Of a stretch of 64,000 bases of DNA, positions 1 through 12,859 are shown one piece after another. Every line of letters begins with the position of its first letter. Position 1 is the first letter of the stretch. The translations under genes were made by a program, and so were the position numbers. The DNA lies in the NCBI RefSeq assembly GCF_017591435.1, contig NC_059259.1, positions 2,693,695-2,757,694 of the forward strand, in the 5' to 3' direction. The DNA is from Portunus trituberculatus (taxonomy: Eukaryota > Arthropoda > Malacostraca > Decapoda > Portunidae). A model generated the notes under the pieces. The model had not been told where the DNA came from and ran no database searches. It saw only the letters and a program-made list of their open reading frames with translations.

Positions 1-1985
1 CAAATCAGAGAAGTGCAAAAGAAATATGAGATTTTTATGAAATATTATAAAGAAGGAGTTATGAAATTTGTACCAAAGTATAAACCGAGAGAGGAAGGAA
101 GAAAGGATTGGTTTAATGCAACTTGTGTTAAGGCTAAGGAAAAGAGAGATGTGGCTTGGAAAAGATGGAAAAGAGCAGGAATATACTAAATAAGGAGAAT
201 TATAGAGTGGCGAGAAATGAGTATGTGAGGGTAAGGAGGAGGAAGAAAGAAAATTTGAAAAAGATATTGTAGACAAGAGTAAGGAACATCCAAAATTGTT
301 TTACAGGTTCATAAATGGTAAACTTAAAAGAGAGAGTCCATTGAAAGATTAAAAGGAGAGCAAGGGATAGTAGATGACCCTAAGAATATAGCGGAATTGC
401 TAAATAATAGGTTTCAGCAAGTATTTACTGAAGAAACAATGTTTGTAAAGCCACAGAATGTACAAAGAAATGTGCACATGGATGACATTAAGATACCTAA
501 AAGGAGTTATATAAAATGTTGGAGGAACTTAAAGATGATAAAGCGATGGGACCAGATGAAGTTTCAGGAAAATTATTGAAGGAGTGTAGAGAAGAATTGA
601 TTGATCCATTATATGATATTATAAGGTGTTCATTAGAAACAGGGAAGTACCAGTAGAGTGGAAGAGAGCTGAAGTGGTGCCCATTTATAAGGGAGGCAGT
701 AAGGAAGAGCCTCTTAACTATAGACCTGTGTCTCTAACAAGTGTGGTCGGTAAGATTTGTGAGAGGGTGATAAAGAAATATTGGATACGGTTCCTGGAGG
801 ATCATAAGTTATTATCGGATCATCAATTTGGCTTCAGGAAAGGGAGGTCATGTGTAACAAATCTACTGAGCTTTTATTCAAGAGTGGTTGACAAAATACA
901 AGAGAGAGAGGATGGATGGACTGTGTATATTTGGATTTAAAGAAAGCTTTTGACAAGGTACCTCACAAGAGACTGTTATGGAAAGTAGAGATTTATGGAG
1001 GACTGAAAGGAAAAGTGTTAAAGTGGATGGAAAACTACTTGAGATGGAGGGAGATGAGAACGGTAATAAGGGATGAAAAGTCGGACTGGTTGGTGGTGGA
1101 GAGTGGAGTCCCACAAGGCTCAGTGCTGGCACCAATACTTTTCCTGGTGTATATTAATGACATGCCAGAGGGAGTAAAGAGTTATATTAATTTGTTTGCA
1201 GATGATGCGAAGTTGTGTATGTGTGTGAAGAGTGAAGAAGATTGTGAAATTTTACAAGCAGACCTGGATAAGATTTGGGAGTGGAGCAAGAGGTGGCAAA
1301 TGGAATTTAATCTGAGCAAAAGTCATGTGATGGAGATGGGAAAGAGTGGAAGATGGCCAAGAGGGTCATATAAGATGGGTGAAGAAGTAGTGTTGAAAAA
1401 GGTGGAAAAGGAAAAGGATTTGGGAGTGATAATACAAGACCATGGGCAGTTTGAGGCTCATATTGATAAGATGTTTGGAGAAACGTATAATTTGATAAAA
1501 ATATTGAATTAGCCTTCCATTATATGGATAAAGATATGATGAAGAAATTAATTAGTATGGTAATTAGACCAAGATTGGAATATGCTGGAGTGGTTTGGTC
1601 CCCTTATAAAAAGAAGCATATAAGGAAGTTGGAGAGATTGCAGAGAATGGCAACAAAAATGGTTCCGGAATTGGCAGAAATGACCTATGAGGAGAGATTA
1701 AAAGAAATGAATTTGCCTACCTTGGAACAAAGAAGAGAAAGAGGAAATTTAATACAGGTTTATAAACTGTTGAATGGACTGGATGAAGTGGATAATGAGC
1801 AAATGATGTTGAGAGAGGAAAACTTAAATAGAACTACAAGATCGCATAGTAAAAAGATAGCCAAGGAATATGCTTGAAGGATGTGAAGAAATATAGTTTC
1901 CCACAAAGATGTGTGGAGGTGTGGAATGGTTTGAGTGAGGAGGTGGTGTCAGCAAGGAGTGTGCATAGTTTTAAAGGAAAGTTGG
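1..1985 (+). pseudogene. LINE I ORF2 remnant: reverse transcriptase, copy 1
   Basis: Encodes the reverse transcriptase that would copy the LINE RNA at a nicked genomic target. Visible in order are the N-terminal fingers (YRPVSLTSVVGKICERV, near 720-770), FGFRKGRS near 830, the palm block YLDLKKAFDKVPHK near 925-970, SGVPQGSVLAP near 1100 and the catalytic FADDAKL near 1195. The C-terminal block (RLEYAGVVWSPYKKKH and onward) is in another frame at 1524-1877. Frame breaks near 580, 640, 910 and 1510 make it non-functional. The 198-codon palm ORF at 916-1512 is intact here, whereas copy 2 has lost single bases in it. Family membership is well supported; the exact clade (CR1, L2 or Rex-like) is not. 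Confidence 0.88.
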
Positions 1986-2068
1986 ATGTGTGTAGATATG
2001 GAGACGGGGCCACAGTATGATACCCAGGCCCTGTAAAATTACAACTAGGTGAATACAACTAGGTGAAT

Positions 2069-2069
<1 letters not shown>
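1..2069 (+). mobile_element. LINE family I, copy 1 (CR1/L2-like), 5' side cut by the window
   Basis: Non-LTR retrotransposon read 5' to 3'. From base 1 it matches copy 2 from base 5125 almost base for base; the offset changes only from 5124 to 5120 by the 3' end, so the copies differ by a few indels and scattered substitutions. The 3' end is two 14-bp units TACAACTAGGTGAA followed by (CA)n/(TA)n, not poly-A, which is typical of CR1/L2-type LINEs. The sequence after the microsatellite is unrelated to that after copy 2, so this looks like a separate insertion. Confidence 0.9.
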
Positions 2070-2960
<891 letters not shown>

Positions 2961-2981
2961 CTCACACACACACACACACAC
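2961..2981. repeat. Short (CA)n
   Basis: Ten CA dinucleotides just before the apparent 5' end of LINE I copy 2. Confidence 0.9.
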
Positions 2982-3299
2982 CGCTCCGTGGAGAACGGAC
3001 GTGCCTCTTGCGCATGAACGGCATCTAAATAACACTCCACACGCTAAGCAATGTGCTTGAGTGAGAATAGTTATTGCTATTGAGGGGCGACCAGAGCGAG
3101 TGAACGAGTGTACAGAGTGAACGTAGCCTGGTGGCGTGTACATGGGAGTGATCGGAGGTGGGAGAACCTCCACACTCCAAACGACAGAGCGGGAACCCAC
3201 AAAGGCCAGCCATAGCAGCCGCCAACGCATCCAACCACACACGTAACTACCAGGCCTGGCCCCCAGTGACCACACACCCACATGTTCCCAGGAAAAGTA

Positions 3300-4240
3300 A
3301 GGAAAAATGGATAGACCGGTAAGGAATAAATTACCAAATTCAAAATATGTTGATGAGGCCCAGGGAGCAAAGCCGAAAGTGGCCAGTCAAAGCATGAGTC
3401 CAGCTTCAACAGGGCAACATTGCAAGGTAGATTGGTGATGTTGGAGAAGAGATTTGAGGAGTTAGTGAAGGAATTAAAAGTTCAGAGGAGTGAGGAGGAG
3501 CAGGATAGAGAATTCGCAAGGCTTTGAAGGAAAGAGTTAAGAGACTGGAGGAAAATGAAAACGATTGGTGGATGAGAATGCGCATTTGAAGGTGGAGGTT
3601 GAAAAATACAAGAGACGGTTGGAGGAGAAAATGGAGAGTAGTAAAGGAGAAAGATGACTTTAAGGAAATGATTAGTGAGCAGAATGAAAGGCTTGAAAGG
3701 AATGGGAACTGAAGAAAACACAATGGACTGAGTCGAGGAAGCAGAGATGGTTGGATTACAAGAAATAATTAAAGATCAGTTGAAGGAAGACAAAAAGAAA
3801 GGTCCAAGGAACTGGTTAATGTAATGAAGAATAAGGAAACATTGATAAGGAAATAGCAGAAAAGAAGAAGAGTGTGTTAATATTTGGGATGAAAGAACAA
3901 AATATAACATATAAGCCTAAGAGAATTAAGGAAGAATTGAAAACGGTAAGAGATCTGTTCAAAAATCTAAATGATGATGAAAAAAGACCTACAAGAAGAA
4001 GTGGAAGAGATCCATAGACTGGGTCCGTATAAGGAGGAGTGAACAGACCGATTAAAGTAGTACTGAAGTCACAACAATCTGGAGGATGTCCTATATAGAA
4101 CATCAAAGTTAAGAGAGATAGAAGGTTGTAAAGAGGTGTTTGTGAGAAAGAATAGAAATGAGGAAGAGGAGAAGATATAAGGAATTGGTGGAAGAGGCGA
4201 GAAGGAAAAATTATGAGCGGTCTGAGGAGGAAAGAGAAAA
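3300..4240 (+). pseudogene. LINE I ORF1 remnant (coiled coil plus RRM-like region)
   Basis: ORF1 proteins of such LINEs bind the element RNA and act as nucleic-acid chaperones. In broken frames one can read a charged coiled coil (RLVMLEKRFEELVKELKV, near 3425-3480) and a later block containing EEVEEIHRLGPYKE (near 3990-4040). The latter resembles the RIG-Y-K segment of RRM-like LINE ORF1 proteins and recurs as IRQLGRYKEGEHRP in copy 3 near 60100. The tail (KELVEEARRKNYERSEEER, 4180-4240) is basic and acidic by turns. Many stops and shifts are present. The assignment rests on position and on the match to copy 3. Confidence 0.6.
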
Positions 4241-4319
4241 GTTTTTTTTGGAGAGTTATAGGAGAGAGAGTCAGAAAGTGGTATGTGGAAAGAAGGAATA
4301 CGGAGGAACCCCTAGAGGG

Positions 4320-7120
4320 AGCAGTGGGTGGACCGTAATGTATACTAATATAGATGGGATACTGTCAAGTAGATTGGAATTGCAAGACTATATGATAGTG
4401 GAGAAGCCTGATATAGTGTGTTTGACTGAGACAAAATTGCATGAAAAAACAAAGATAAATTTGGATAATAAATATAATATATGGAGAAAGGATAGGGAGA
4501 GTAAAGGTGGAGGAGGAGTTATGATTATGACGAAGAAATAAATAAATGTGGATAAGGTTTGGTATGGGAAGAACAACGCAGAAGTGATAAGCATAAGGAT
4601 AAAAAGTGATGGAAAAGAATTAATAATCATGGTGACCTATGTACCTCCTAAAACAAATTCTTGGACATTAAGGAATACGACAATATGATCAAGGATACTT
4701 TACAGAGTTTGGAAAGTGTATTATCTGGAAAAAGAAAGGTGATACTAGTAGGAGATTTTAATTGTAAGGAGGTGGATTGGGAAAATCTAGTAAGTGGTGT
4801 TGGAGAAGAAGCATGGGAGAGAGATTTCTTAATCTAATGATGGAAAATATGATGGAACAGAGGGTGAAGGAAAATACTAGATATAGAGGAGATGATGAAC
4901 CGGCTAGACTGGATTTGGTGTTAACAAGAGAAGTGTACCTATGTGGAGATATACAATACAAGTGTCCTTTGGGAAAGAGTGATCATGTGGTTATGGAAAT
5001 GCAGATAGCAACAACACAGCGAAGGAAGGACGAGACATACAGGAGTGGTAGATTGAATTATAGAAAGATGGACACAGAAAGTTTGAAAAATTATTTCAGA
5101 AAATTAGATTGGGAGGAGATGTTACAAATCAGAGAAGTGCAAAAGAAATATGAGATTTTTATGAAATATTATAAAGAAGGAGTTATGAAATTTGTACCAA
5201 AGTATAAACCAAGAGAGGAAGGAAGAAAGGATTGGTTTAATGCAACTTGTGTTAAGGCTAAGGAAAAGAGAGATGTGGCTTGGAAAAGATGGAAAAGAGC
5301 AGGAATATACTAAATAAGGAGAATTATAGAGTGGCAAGAAATGAGTATGTGAGGGTAAGGAGGAGGAAGAAAGAAAATTTGAAAAGATATTGTAGACAAG
5401 AGTAAGGAACATCCAAAATTGTTTTACAGGTTCATAAATGGTAAACTTAAAAGAGAGAGTCCATTGAAAGATTAAAAGGAGAGCAAGGGATAGTAGATGA
5501 CCCTAAGAATATAGCGGAATTGCTAAATAATAGGTTTCAACAAGTATTTACTAAAGAAACAATGTTTGTAAAGCCACAGAATGTACAAGGAAATGTGCAC
5601 ATGGAGGACATTAAGATACCTAAAAGGAGTTATATAAAATGTTGGAGGAACTTAAAGATGATAAAGCGATGGGACCAGATGAAGTTTCAGGAAAATTATT
5701 GAAGGAGTGTAGAGAAGAATTGATTGATCCATTATATGATATTATAAGGTGCTCATTAGAAACAGGGAAGTACCAGTAGAGTGGAAGAGAGCTGAAGTGG
5801 TGCCCATTTATAAGGGAGGCAGTAAGGAAGAGCCTCTTAACTATAGACCTGTGTCTCTAACAAGTGTGGTCGGTAAGATTTGTGAGAGGGTGATAAAGAA
5901 ATATTGGATACGGTTCCTGGAGGATCATAAGTTATTATCGGATCATCAATTTGGCTTCAGGAAAGGGAGGTCATGTGTAACAAATCTACTGAGCTTTTAT
6001 TCAAGAGTGGTTGACAAAATACAAGAGAGAGAGGATGGATGGACTGTGTATATTTGGATTTAAAGAAAGCTTTTGACAAGGTACCTCACATGAGACTGTT
6101 ATGGAAAGTAGAGATTTATGGAGGACTGAAAGGAAAAGTGTTAAAGTGGATGGAAAACTACTTGAGATGGAGGAGATGAGAACGGTAATAAGGGATGCAA
6201 AGTCGGACTGGTTGGTGGTGGAGAGTGGAGTCCCACAAGGCTCAGTGCTGGCACCAATACTTTTCCTGGTATATATTAATGACATGCCAGAGGAGTAAAC
6301 AGTTATATTAATTTGTTTGCGGATGATGCGAAGTTGTGTAGGTGTGTGAAGAGTGAAGAAGATTGTGAAATTTTACAGGCAGACCTGGATAAGATTTGGG
6401 AGTGGAGCAAGAGGTGGCAAATGGAATTTAATCTGAGCAAAAGTCATGTGATGGAGATGGGAAGAGTGGAAGACGGCCAAGAGGGTCATATAAGATGGGT
6501 GAAGAAGTAGTGTTGAAAAAGGTGGAAAAGGAAAAGGATTTGGGAGTGATAATACAAGACCATGGGCAGTTTGAGGCTCATATTGATAAGATGTTTGGAG
6601 AAACGTATAATTTGATAAAAATATTGGATTAGCCTTCCATTATATGGATAAAGATATGATGAAGAAATTAATTAGTATGGTAATTAGACCAAGATTGGAA
6701 TATGCTGGAGTGGTTTGGTCCCCTTATAAAAAGAAGCATATAAGGAAGTTGGAGAGATTGCAGAGAATGGCAACAAAAATGGTTCCGGAATTGGCAGAAA
6801 TGACCTATGAGGAGAGATTAAAAGAAATGAATTTGCCTACCTTGGAACAAAGAAGAGAAAGAGGAGATTTAATACAGGTTTATAAACTGTTGAATGGACT
6901 GGATGAAGTGGATAATGAGCAAATGATGTTGAGAGAGGAAAACTTAAGTAGAACTACAAGATCGCATAGTAAAAAGATAGCCAAGGAATATGCTTGAAGG
7001 ATGTGAAAAATATAGTTTCCCACAAAGATGTGTGGAGGTGTGGAATGGTTTGAGTGAGGAGGTGGTGTCAGCAAGGGTGTGCATAGTTTTAAAGGAAAGT
7101 TGGATGTGTGTAGATATGGA
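4320..7120 (+). pseudogene. LINE I ORF2 remnant: endonuclease and reverse transcriptase, copy 2
   Basis: The N-terminal AP-type endonuclease nicks target DNA; the reverse transcriptase primes from the nick. Endonuclease signatures are MYTNIDGILSSRLELQDYM and DIVCLTETKL (4340-4440), GGGGVMI (4505), GDFNCKEVDW (4755, partly split) and the C-terminal GKSDHVVMEMQ (4970-5005). Reverse transcriptase blocks follow at 5749-6997, including SGVPQGSVLAP (6225), FADDAKL (6313) and the YAGVVWSPY segment. Stops or shifts occur near 4540, 5310, 5700, 5760, 6060, 6170, 6295 and 6470. Most are shared with copy 1, but 6170, 6295 and 6470 are single-base losses private to this copy. Confidence 0.87.
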
Positions 7121-7188
7121 GACGGGGCCACACAGTATGATACCCAGGCCCTGTAAAATTACAACTAGGTGAATACAACTAGGTGAAT

Positions 7189-7278
<90 letters not shown>
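7189..7278. repeat. (CA)n/(TA)n microsatellite after LINE I copy 2
   Basis: The LINE tail passes without a break into CA and then TA repeats, the same arrangement as after copy 1 but shorter. Confidence 0.97.
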
Positions 7279-7280
<2 letters not shown>

Positions 7281-7890
7281 TAATTATAATTTCAATCATA
7301 ATTGGGGCTAAAAATACTAATTAAGATTTGAAATATTAAGATGAAACATTAACTTCTTATGGAGAAAAATGTAATTTAACCAAAGCCTTCCCAACTATTC
7401 TAAATGTTCCATCATACTTTTTAATGTGGATATAGTGTTCTGAGAGATTCCTGTGAGTTTTTGTCCTTAACTCAATCAGTAGGAATTTAAAAACTTTACC
7501 CTCTATCTCCACAGCATAGTTGTTCAATTTCTACCCCATATGATAATCGCGTTTCTCTGTTCGTTACTTTCTTTTTTTTTCACACCTTGTTATGTTCCTT
7601 GACTTTCATTCCCATTCGTAACCCACTCCCTGAACTCTTCAAATGACTATGGGAAACATGAAGAATGGATTCCAGGTATCCTTGACAGGTTTAAACAGTT
7701 CATGGGTGGCTGGAACACCATGCAAGCATTAGGTGGGAGACCTATCGAAAAAAAAATTACATTGCTATACACCATGTTTTTTTTAATTCAAGCAGAGGAA
7801 AAACAAAAGTGTACATGATTCAAACTATTTAACTAAGATATTTCATATGGTTCTAGATGGTGCAATCAAAATGCAGAATATTGTAATACA
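7279..7890. other. AT-rich stretch, nothing recognised
   Basis: No domain, splice-like exon or terminal repeat found. Homopolymer T and A runs are present near 7570 and 7750. Confidence 0.5.
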
Positions 7891-7899
7891 TAACATTAC

Positions 7900-8775
7900 G
7901 CAGTACCTGTGACACCCTGTGAAGGAGATTAATGACATAGTAAATATGTTCCAATGAGGGAATTCACCTAAACTAGTAATTGATAGGGTGCCCTCGTGCC
8001 TTCTTGACTTTTTCGAGTCTCTTGGGAAGTGAATCACCCAGGTGGTGGAGATACTGAGCGTCAATATTGTCCCATATATCCTGAATAGTGGCTTGGAGGC
8101 GTGGGAAGGAGGAGGTATCTCTCTCCTTTAGCTTTAGTTTTATGTACTTGGGTAATTTTACAAGACTATATATAGTAAGAAAAATAACCCCACACCATCA
8201 AAGAATTTGGGTTTTAATGTGTGTGCTGTGAAGCGTGGATCGTAATGGTTACTACCAGGTCTGCGGTACACACGGCTTCTCTGGTTGTCTGTAACCTGAA
8301 AGCTTGCCTCATCTGACCAAATACCTTACACCACTTACGTAAGTCCCAATCTTTGTGCTGAAACACAAAATGCAAGCCTACTGATTAGGTGACCATGTTT
8401 GAAGCAAGGTTTTGAAACTGCATGGTAACTCCATATCCCATGTTGCCTTTCACATATCTCTGCAGTCCTCTCACTCACCCCACCCAGCAAAGTGGGTTCC
8501 TGACCTTAAATTACTTGTTATGTATGCGAGGGTTGGCCTCCAGCTGTCTTCGAATCATGTTCAGAGTTATCTAGTTCACACTGTGCTTACGCCCTTCAGG
8601 CTTGTAAGGTGGTGGCGAAGCGTCTCTTTCTCCCTCATGATAAATTTTGGTCCAACGTTGAACAGTTCTGATAGTGCCAGTGTTCACGGCAATTTCTTGA
8701 TTTAACTTATTCTCCCTCACTAAGGTGCAAATGACTAAGATTTGGGCCTTACTAATTAGTTTTCTAGGTCCCATA
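7900..8775 (-). pseudogene. Tc1-like transposase relic
   Basis: Tc1/mariner transposases cut and paste their element at TA dinucleotides. On the minus strand the start (8774-8571) reads as the N-terminal helix-turn-helix: MGPRKLISKAQILVICTL, then NKLNQEIAVNTGTIRTVQRW. Further on, near 8300, SDEASFQVTDNQRSRVYRRP carries the first catalytic Asp block of Tc1 enzymes, and near 8060-7980 the C-terminal block NIDAQYLHHLGDSLPKRL followed by a VKKARGHPINY-like end is readable. The central part with the second and third acids is missing or scrambled, and frames change. Terminal repeats were not found. Confidence 0.75.
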
Positions 8776-9067
8776 ATAGGTAGTAACAGGGCAGAATGGT
8801 AAGCTCACCCATCCAGAAAAAGAGGCCGTAAGGGGGGGGTGAAAGAAAATTCAAATTCAAGCACACGAACCACAGGCGAAAGTTGACTAAGGAAACATAT
8901 CTACTTTGACTACTAGAGCTACAGATGTCAGATAGCGACACACAGCAAATCTAAGCGTATGTTTAAGAGCTAAGAAGGGATGAATGAAATTTGGTCAGAG
9001 TGGAAGTCGTGGTCCCTTTCGCGCCTTCCGCTCTGACCAGCAGCATGTATATATATGTATATATATA
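8776..9067. other. No gene; short inverted repeat and start of (TA)n
   Basis: Contains a G-run near 8833, an imperfect 14-bp inverted repeat (GGTCAGAGTGGAAG at 8993 against its complement ending at 9038, one mismatch), and a short TATA tract at 9045-9067 that hosts Tigger-1. Confidence 0.5.
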
Positions 9068-9350
9068 CAGGTGTCCCTCGGTTAACGATCGACTACTTAA
9101 CGATATTTCGCTCATACGATCCCTCCAAATTAATCCCTATTTTTTGGTTAACGATCGCCAAAATTCGGTTAACGATCGGATTGACCAATCGCAATCGCGA
9201 TCGCAATCGCGATCGCAGCGCCTCCATCCACCCGCGGCCCGTGCAGTAAACACACCACAGTCTTTCCCGCTGTTTTGATTGTGCAACAACAACTCTATCA
9301 CGCCGCTCTAAACTTCTTTTTGTGCTTATTTGTGATCAAGTGAACTTAGT

Positions 9351-11443
9351 GATGGCTTCCAAGCGACCCAACGATTGTTCTCCACCGGGAGATAAGGCTA
9401 AAAATCGAGAAAGAGCATTGGCCTTGATATTAAGTTGAACATTGTGACTCGTCATGAGGGTGGTGAAGGGGTAAACTCTATTGCTCGTGCCCTTGGTTTA
9501 TCTCAATCAACTGTATCAACAGTTCTCCAGAAAAAGTACAAGTGAAGCAGCAGGCCAACCAAGTCACAAACCTGCACAAACACACAACAACTCGTAACAG
9601 GAACCGATTATGGAAAAATTGGAACGTTTGCTGAGGCTATGGATTGAAGACCACACACACCGCCGCATGCCTCTTTCTACCCAACTCGTTACTACTAAGG
9701 CACTGAGCCTGTGGGAGGACCTGAAACCAGAATTCAACATAGGCGAGACAGTGTCCTTCAAGGCCAGTAAGGGGTGGTTTGAACGTTTCAAACATCGTGG
9801 GAGTCTACACAACCTCAAGGTTAGTGGGAGGCAGCAGTTCGGATCAACCGCTGCAAACGCCTTCAAGCCTTTGCTTAAAGAGCGCATCGAGGAAGGAGGT
9901 TATTCAGCCAAGCAGGTTCTAAACTTTGACGAGACAGGCCTGTATTGGAAGAAGATGTCATCGAGAACGTTTATAGCAAAGGAGGAGAAGTCGGCACCAG
10001 GATTCAAGGCATCTAAAGACAGGTTAACATTATTGGTGGGGGGGAATGCCGCTGGTGATCTTAAGCTTAAACCATGCCTTATTTACCATTCCCAAAACCC
10101 AAGAGCTCTGTCTGGCTATATTAAGGAATATTTGCCCGTAGTATGGAAGGCAAACAAAAGGGTGGATGACGACTGTTATCATGCAAAGTTACGTGACAGG
10201 ATACCTCTCCAAATTCCTAAAAGAATATGCTGCCCAAAACAACATTGCTAACAGATTTCTCTTGCTGTGTGACAACGCCCCAGCCACCCAGAGAGCATGA
10301 ATGACTGGGCAGATAATATTGAGGTCATGTTTATGCCCCAAACACAACTGCCCTCATCCAGCCGATGGACCAAGGAGTCATCGCTACTTTCAAGGCCTAT
10401 TACCAGCGGCGCACCATGAAACAGCTGTTGGCCTGCATTGACACCCTGACAAGCCGACCATGAAACAATTTTGGAAGGATTATAACATTAAAAGGGATCG
10501 ACAACATCGACGAGTCATGGAAGGAGGTGTCCAAGTCGGCAATGAATGGATGTTGGCGTAATTTGTGGCCTGAGTGCGTGGAACGTAAACAGGAAGTCCC
10601 TGTCGATGTTACAGCAGTAAGGAAAGACATCGCTCATATCTCCCATAAGGCAGGCTTCAATGAGGTGGACGAGAATGACGACAAGAACTGCTGGACAGTC
10701 ATTCTGAGCCTCTCCAACGACGACCTCATGGAGTTGGAGAAACAAAATACTTTGGAGGAAATGGAGGAGGACAAGGAGCCTGAAAGAACCCTCTCCGTCA
10801 AGATTTTCGAGGAGATTTTAATCATATTAACCAGGCCATACATCTTCTCCAGGAGAATGACCCCAACCCAAACCGAAGTAATGGCGTGACTAATGCTATA
10901 GAAAATGACATGAAAGTGTATAAAGAACTATTTGAGGCAAAGAAAAGGATGGCAAAACAGACAGTCATCTCATCTTTCTTCAAACCACTCACCGCCCAAG
11001 CAACCCCATCCACATCCCAAGCAACCCCATCTACCGATCAAGCAACTCCATCCACCTCCCAAGCTACCCCATCCACCTCAAAAGCAATCCCATCTACTTC
11101 CATAGGAGTCATCTCGTCGTACTTCAAAGTTCGTCCTGCTACCTCGAAAAAAACTCCACCCACTTCCAAAACAACTCCATCCACCTCCAAAACAACTCCA
11201 CCCACATCCAATCTATCCTTCACATCCACCGTAACCTTGAGTGACGATGAGGAGAGCCTGGATGACCCACCCCCACTGGAAAACGTATTCTCTCAAGAAT
11301 TTGAAGGGTTTGAAGCAGCTGACCGAGTTTGGGTCGGTGTGGGCATGATGAGATTTAATCCTCCAAGGCCCTGTGTCCCTCGGGGCACAAAACAACACAC
11401 CACGCATATCACATCCACTCCTCAAGGTAAGTACTACCAATTC
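9351..11443 (+). pseudogene. Tigger-1 transposase (broken), with PIP-box-like C-terminus
   Basis: Starts at ATG 9351 (MASKRPNDCSPPGD). A CENP-B-type N-terminal helix-turn-helix follows in shifted frames (NIVTRHEGGEGVNSIARALG, near 9435-9490), then the second DNA-binding domain at 9610-9830 (MEKLERLLRLWIEDH, KGWFERFKHRGSLHNLKV). The DDE core shows all three acids in separate frames: NFDETGLYW near 9925, LLLCDNAPA near 10265, QPMDQGVIATFKA near 10360. The C-terminal part spans 10527-10889 and 10886-11443. The latter has QTVISSFF at 10958-10981, five heptapeptides of the type QATPSTS (10997-11101), a second similar motif IGVISSYF (11102-11125) and an acidic tail. Shifts and stops near 9437, 9545, 10240, 10300 and 10480 make it inactive. 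Jerky/TIGD-type relatives are the expected best matches. Confidence 0.88.
10958..11125 (+). other. Two PIP-box-like motifs flanking heptapeptide repeats
   Basis: Within the Tigger-1 C-terminal frame, QTVISSFF fits the PCNA-interacting pattern Q-x-x-hydrophobic-x-x-aromatic-aromatic exactly. IGVISSYF repeats the second half with Ile in place of Gln. Five 21-bp units lie between. Drosophila Pogo transposase is reported to bind PCNA through such a motif, so the role is plausible for this family. Confidence 0.6.
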
Positions 11444-11594
11444 TAAAGGTGTAAATAACAACTAACAACATAGAAAGTGTCGTTTATTTACGCATCGCGA
11501 AATACATGTATGTAGTTGATAATTTCAAATCCCTCAGTTAGCGATCGTTTCGGTTAGCGATCTGTTTTTGGGAAACGTAACCCTATCGTTAACC

Positions 11595-11751
<157 letters not shown>

Positions 11752-11915
11752 TAAGGTCCCGAGTTATGTCAGAGTTACATTCCTGAAACATGACATAAGT
11801 CGATTTTGTACATAACTCGAGTTTTTGTACTTTCAAAGCATATTATCGAGTTTTCAGCCAATCATTTTTTATGGTTATTCAGGTAAGTAAAAGGTTATAT
11901 TGTTATATTGGTATA

Positions 11916-12165
11916 TTATTTACAACTATGTAGGAATATATTGATTAGAACCGCGAATGCGAAAGACTGCAGGTTGTCAGAGGGGTGGACGCTTGAGGCT
12001 GCCAGGAGGGTGGGCAGGTCGAATGTTGTGACGTCCAGGGTGGACAACTGGGAGCGTAGTGCAGTGCGGTGGGAGTAGAAGCGTGGGCAGCGGAGTAGGA
12101 AATGCAATAGGAAAGGGCAATAGGGATCAGCAGACAGGCGCAGACAGTGCAAGTGAGCTGCAAGT
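11916..12165 (-). pseudogene. LINE ORF2 C-terminal zinc-knuckle-like fragment inside Tigger-2
   Basis: The minus strand reads HCLRLSADPYCPFLLHFLLR, then CPRFYSHRTALRSQLS and TTFDLPTLLAAS. HFLLxCPR followed by a His-rich segment is typical of the C-terminal Cys-His region after the reverse transcriptase in several LINE clades. The fragment is short and lacks part of the expected spacing, so the donor family is not assigned. Confidence 0.45.
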
Positions 12166-12284
12166 GTACTGTGGCCCAGGCAAAGGCTCCGGAGTTGTTA
12201 TTGTTGTGATAGGTGCGCGACCCCTCAAGGTCGTCAACCTCCCCATTGTCATGGCAACAGGCTTCCCATTTTCTTCTTCACTCC

Positions 12285-12412
12285 CTTACACACAGCTGCT
12301 GCCTCCTGCCTCCCTTCTCATGTCTTTTAATTATGTCCACTTTTTCTTGTAGCATAATGGTTTTCCTTTTCTTAGCATCACTGCTATCACTCAGAAGTTT
12401 TCTTTTTGGTGC
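12285..12412 (-). pseudogene. Tigger-2 transposase N-terminal fragment
   Basis: Reads APKRKLLSDSSDAKKRKTIM followed by LQEKVDIIKRHEKG, the usual start of Tigger-type transposases leading into the CENP-B-like helix-turn-helix. The frame is lost after about 42 residues and no catalytic core remains. Confidence 0.75.
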
Positions 12413-12696
12413 CAATGAGCAAGATACTAAGATAGTCAGCAAACGCAGATGTAGGAACACTCTTGCCAGGGGCGACGGTGTGGTGGAAATGAGGTAGAGT
12501 GTTATTGTATTCAAGCGTGAGGTGGGCAGTGTGGCGGATAACCACTAGTGACGCCTGGCGGCCAACAATAACAATAAACCCCGTGCTTTACGATTTATAA
12601 ATTTTCAATTTTTTAAATCTTAAATTGCCTTATAGTGGACTGACGTAAGTGCGAGTTTGATGTAACTCGAGACCGAAGTAACCCGGGACCTTACTG

Positions 12697-12768
<72 letters not shown>
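12697..12768. repeat. (TA)n between Tigger-2 and Tigger-3
   Basis: A TATG interruption at its left end, then pure TA to the next terminal repeat. Confidence 0.97.
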
Positions 12769-12771
<3 letters not shown>

Positions 12772-12859
12772 CGTAATTGCTCGCATATCCGGATCGTCAC
12801 TATCCAGAATTCGTTACCATCCAAAGCTGCCCCCAAGCAAATTCAAACCTACCACGTAA

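Larger units (their letters stand above)
2985..7189 (+). mobile_element. LINE family I, copy 2 (near full length)
   Basis: Same element as copy 1 but including the 5' part: a GC-rich leader (about 2985-3300), degenerate ORF1 (3300-4240), and ORF2 with endonuclease (4320-5030) and reverse transcriptase (5640-7000). It ends in two TACAACTAGGTGAA units and (CA)n. The exact 5' boundary is uncertain; it is placed where the sequence turns GC-rich after the (CA)n. The leader runs into ORF1 near the ATG at about 3280. Confidence 0.85.

Noticed and set aside
8993..9038. Inverted repeat as a transposon end or terminator
   Set aside because: Only 14-bp arms around an 18-bp loop, with no partner element or TA context; most likely chance or a fragment.
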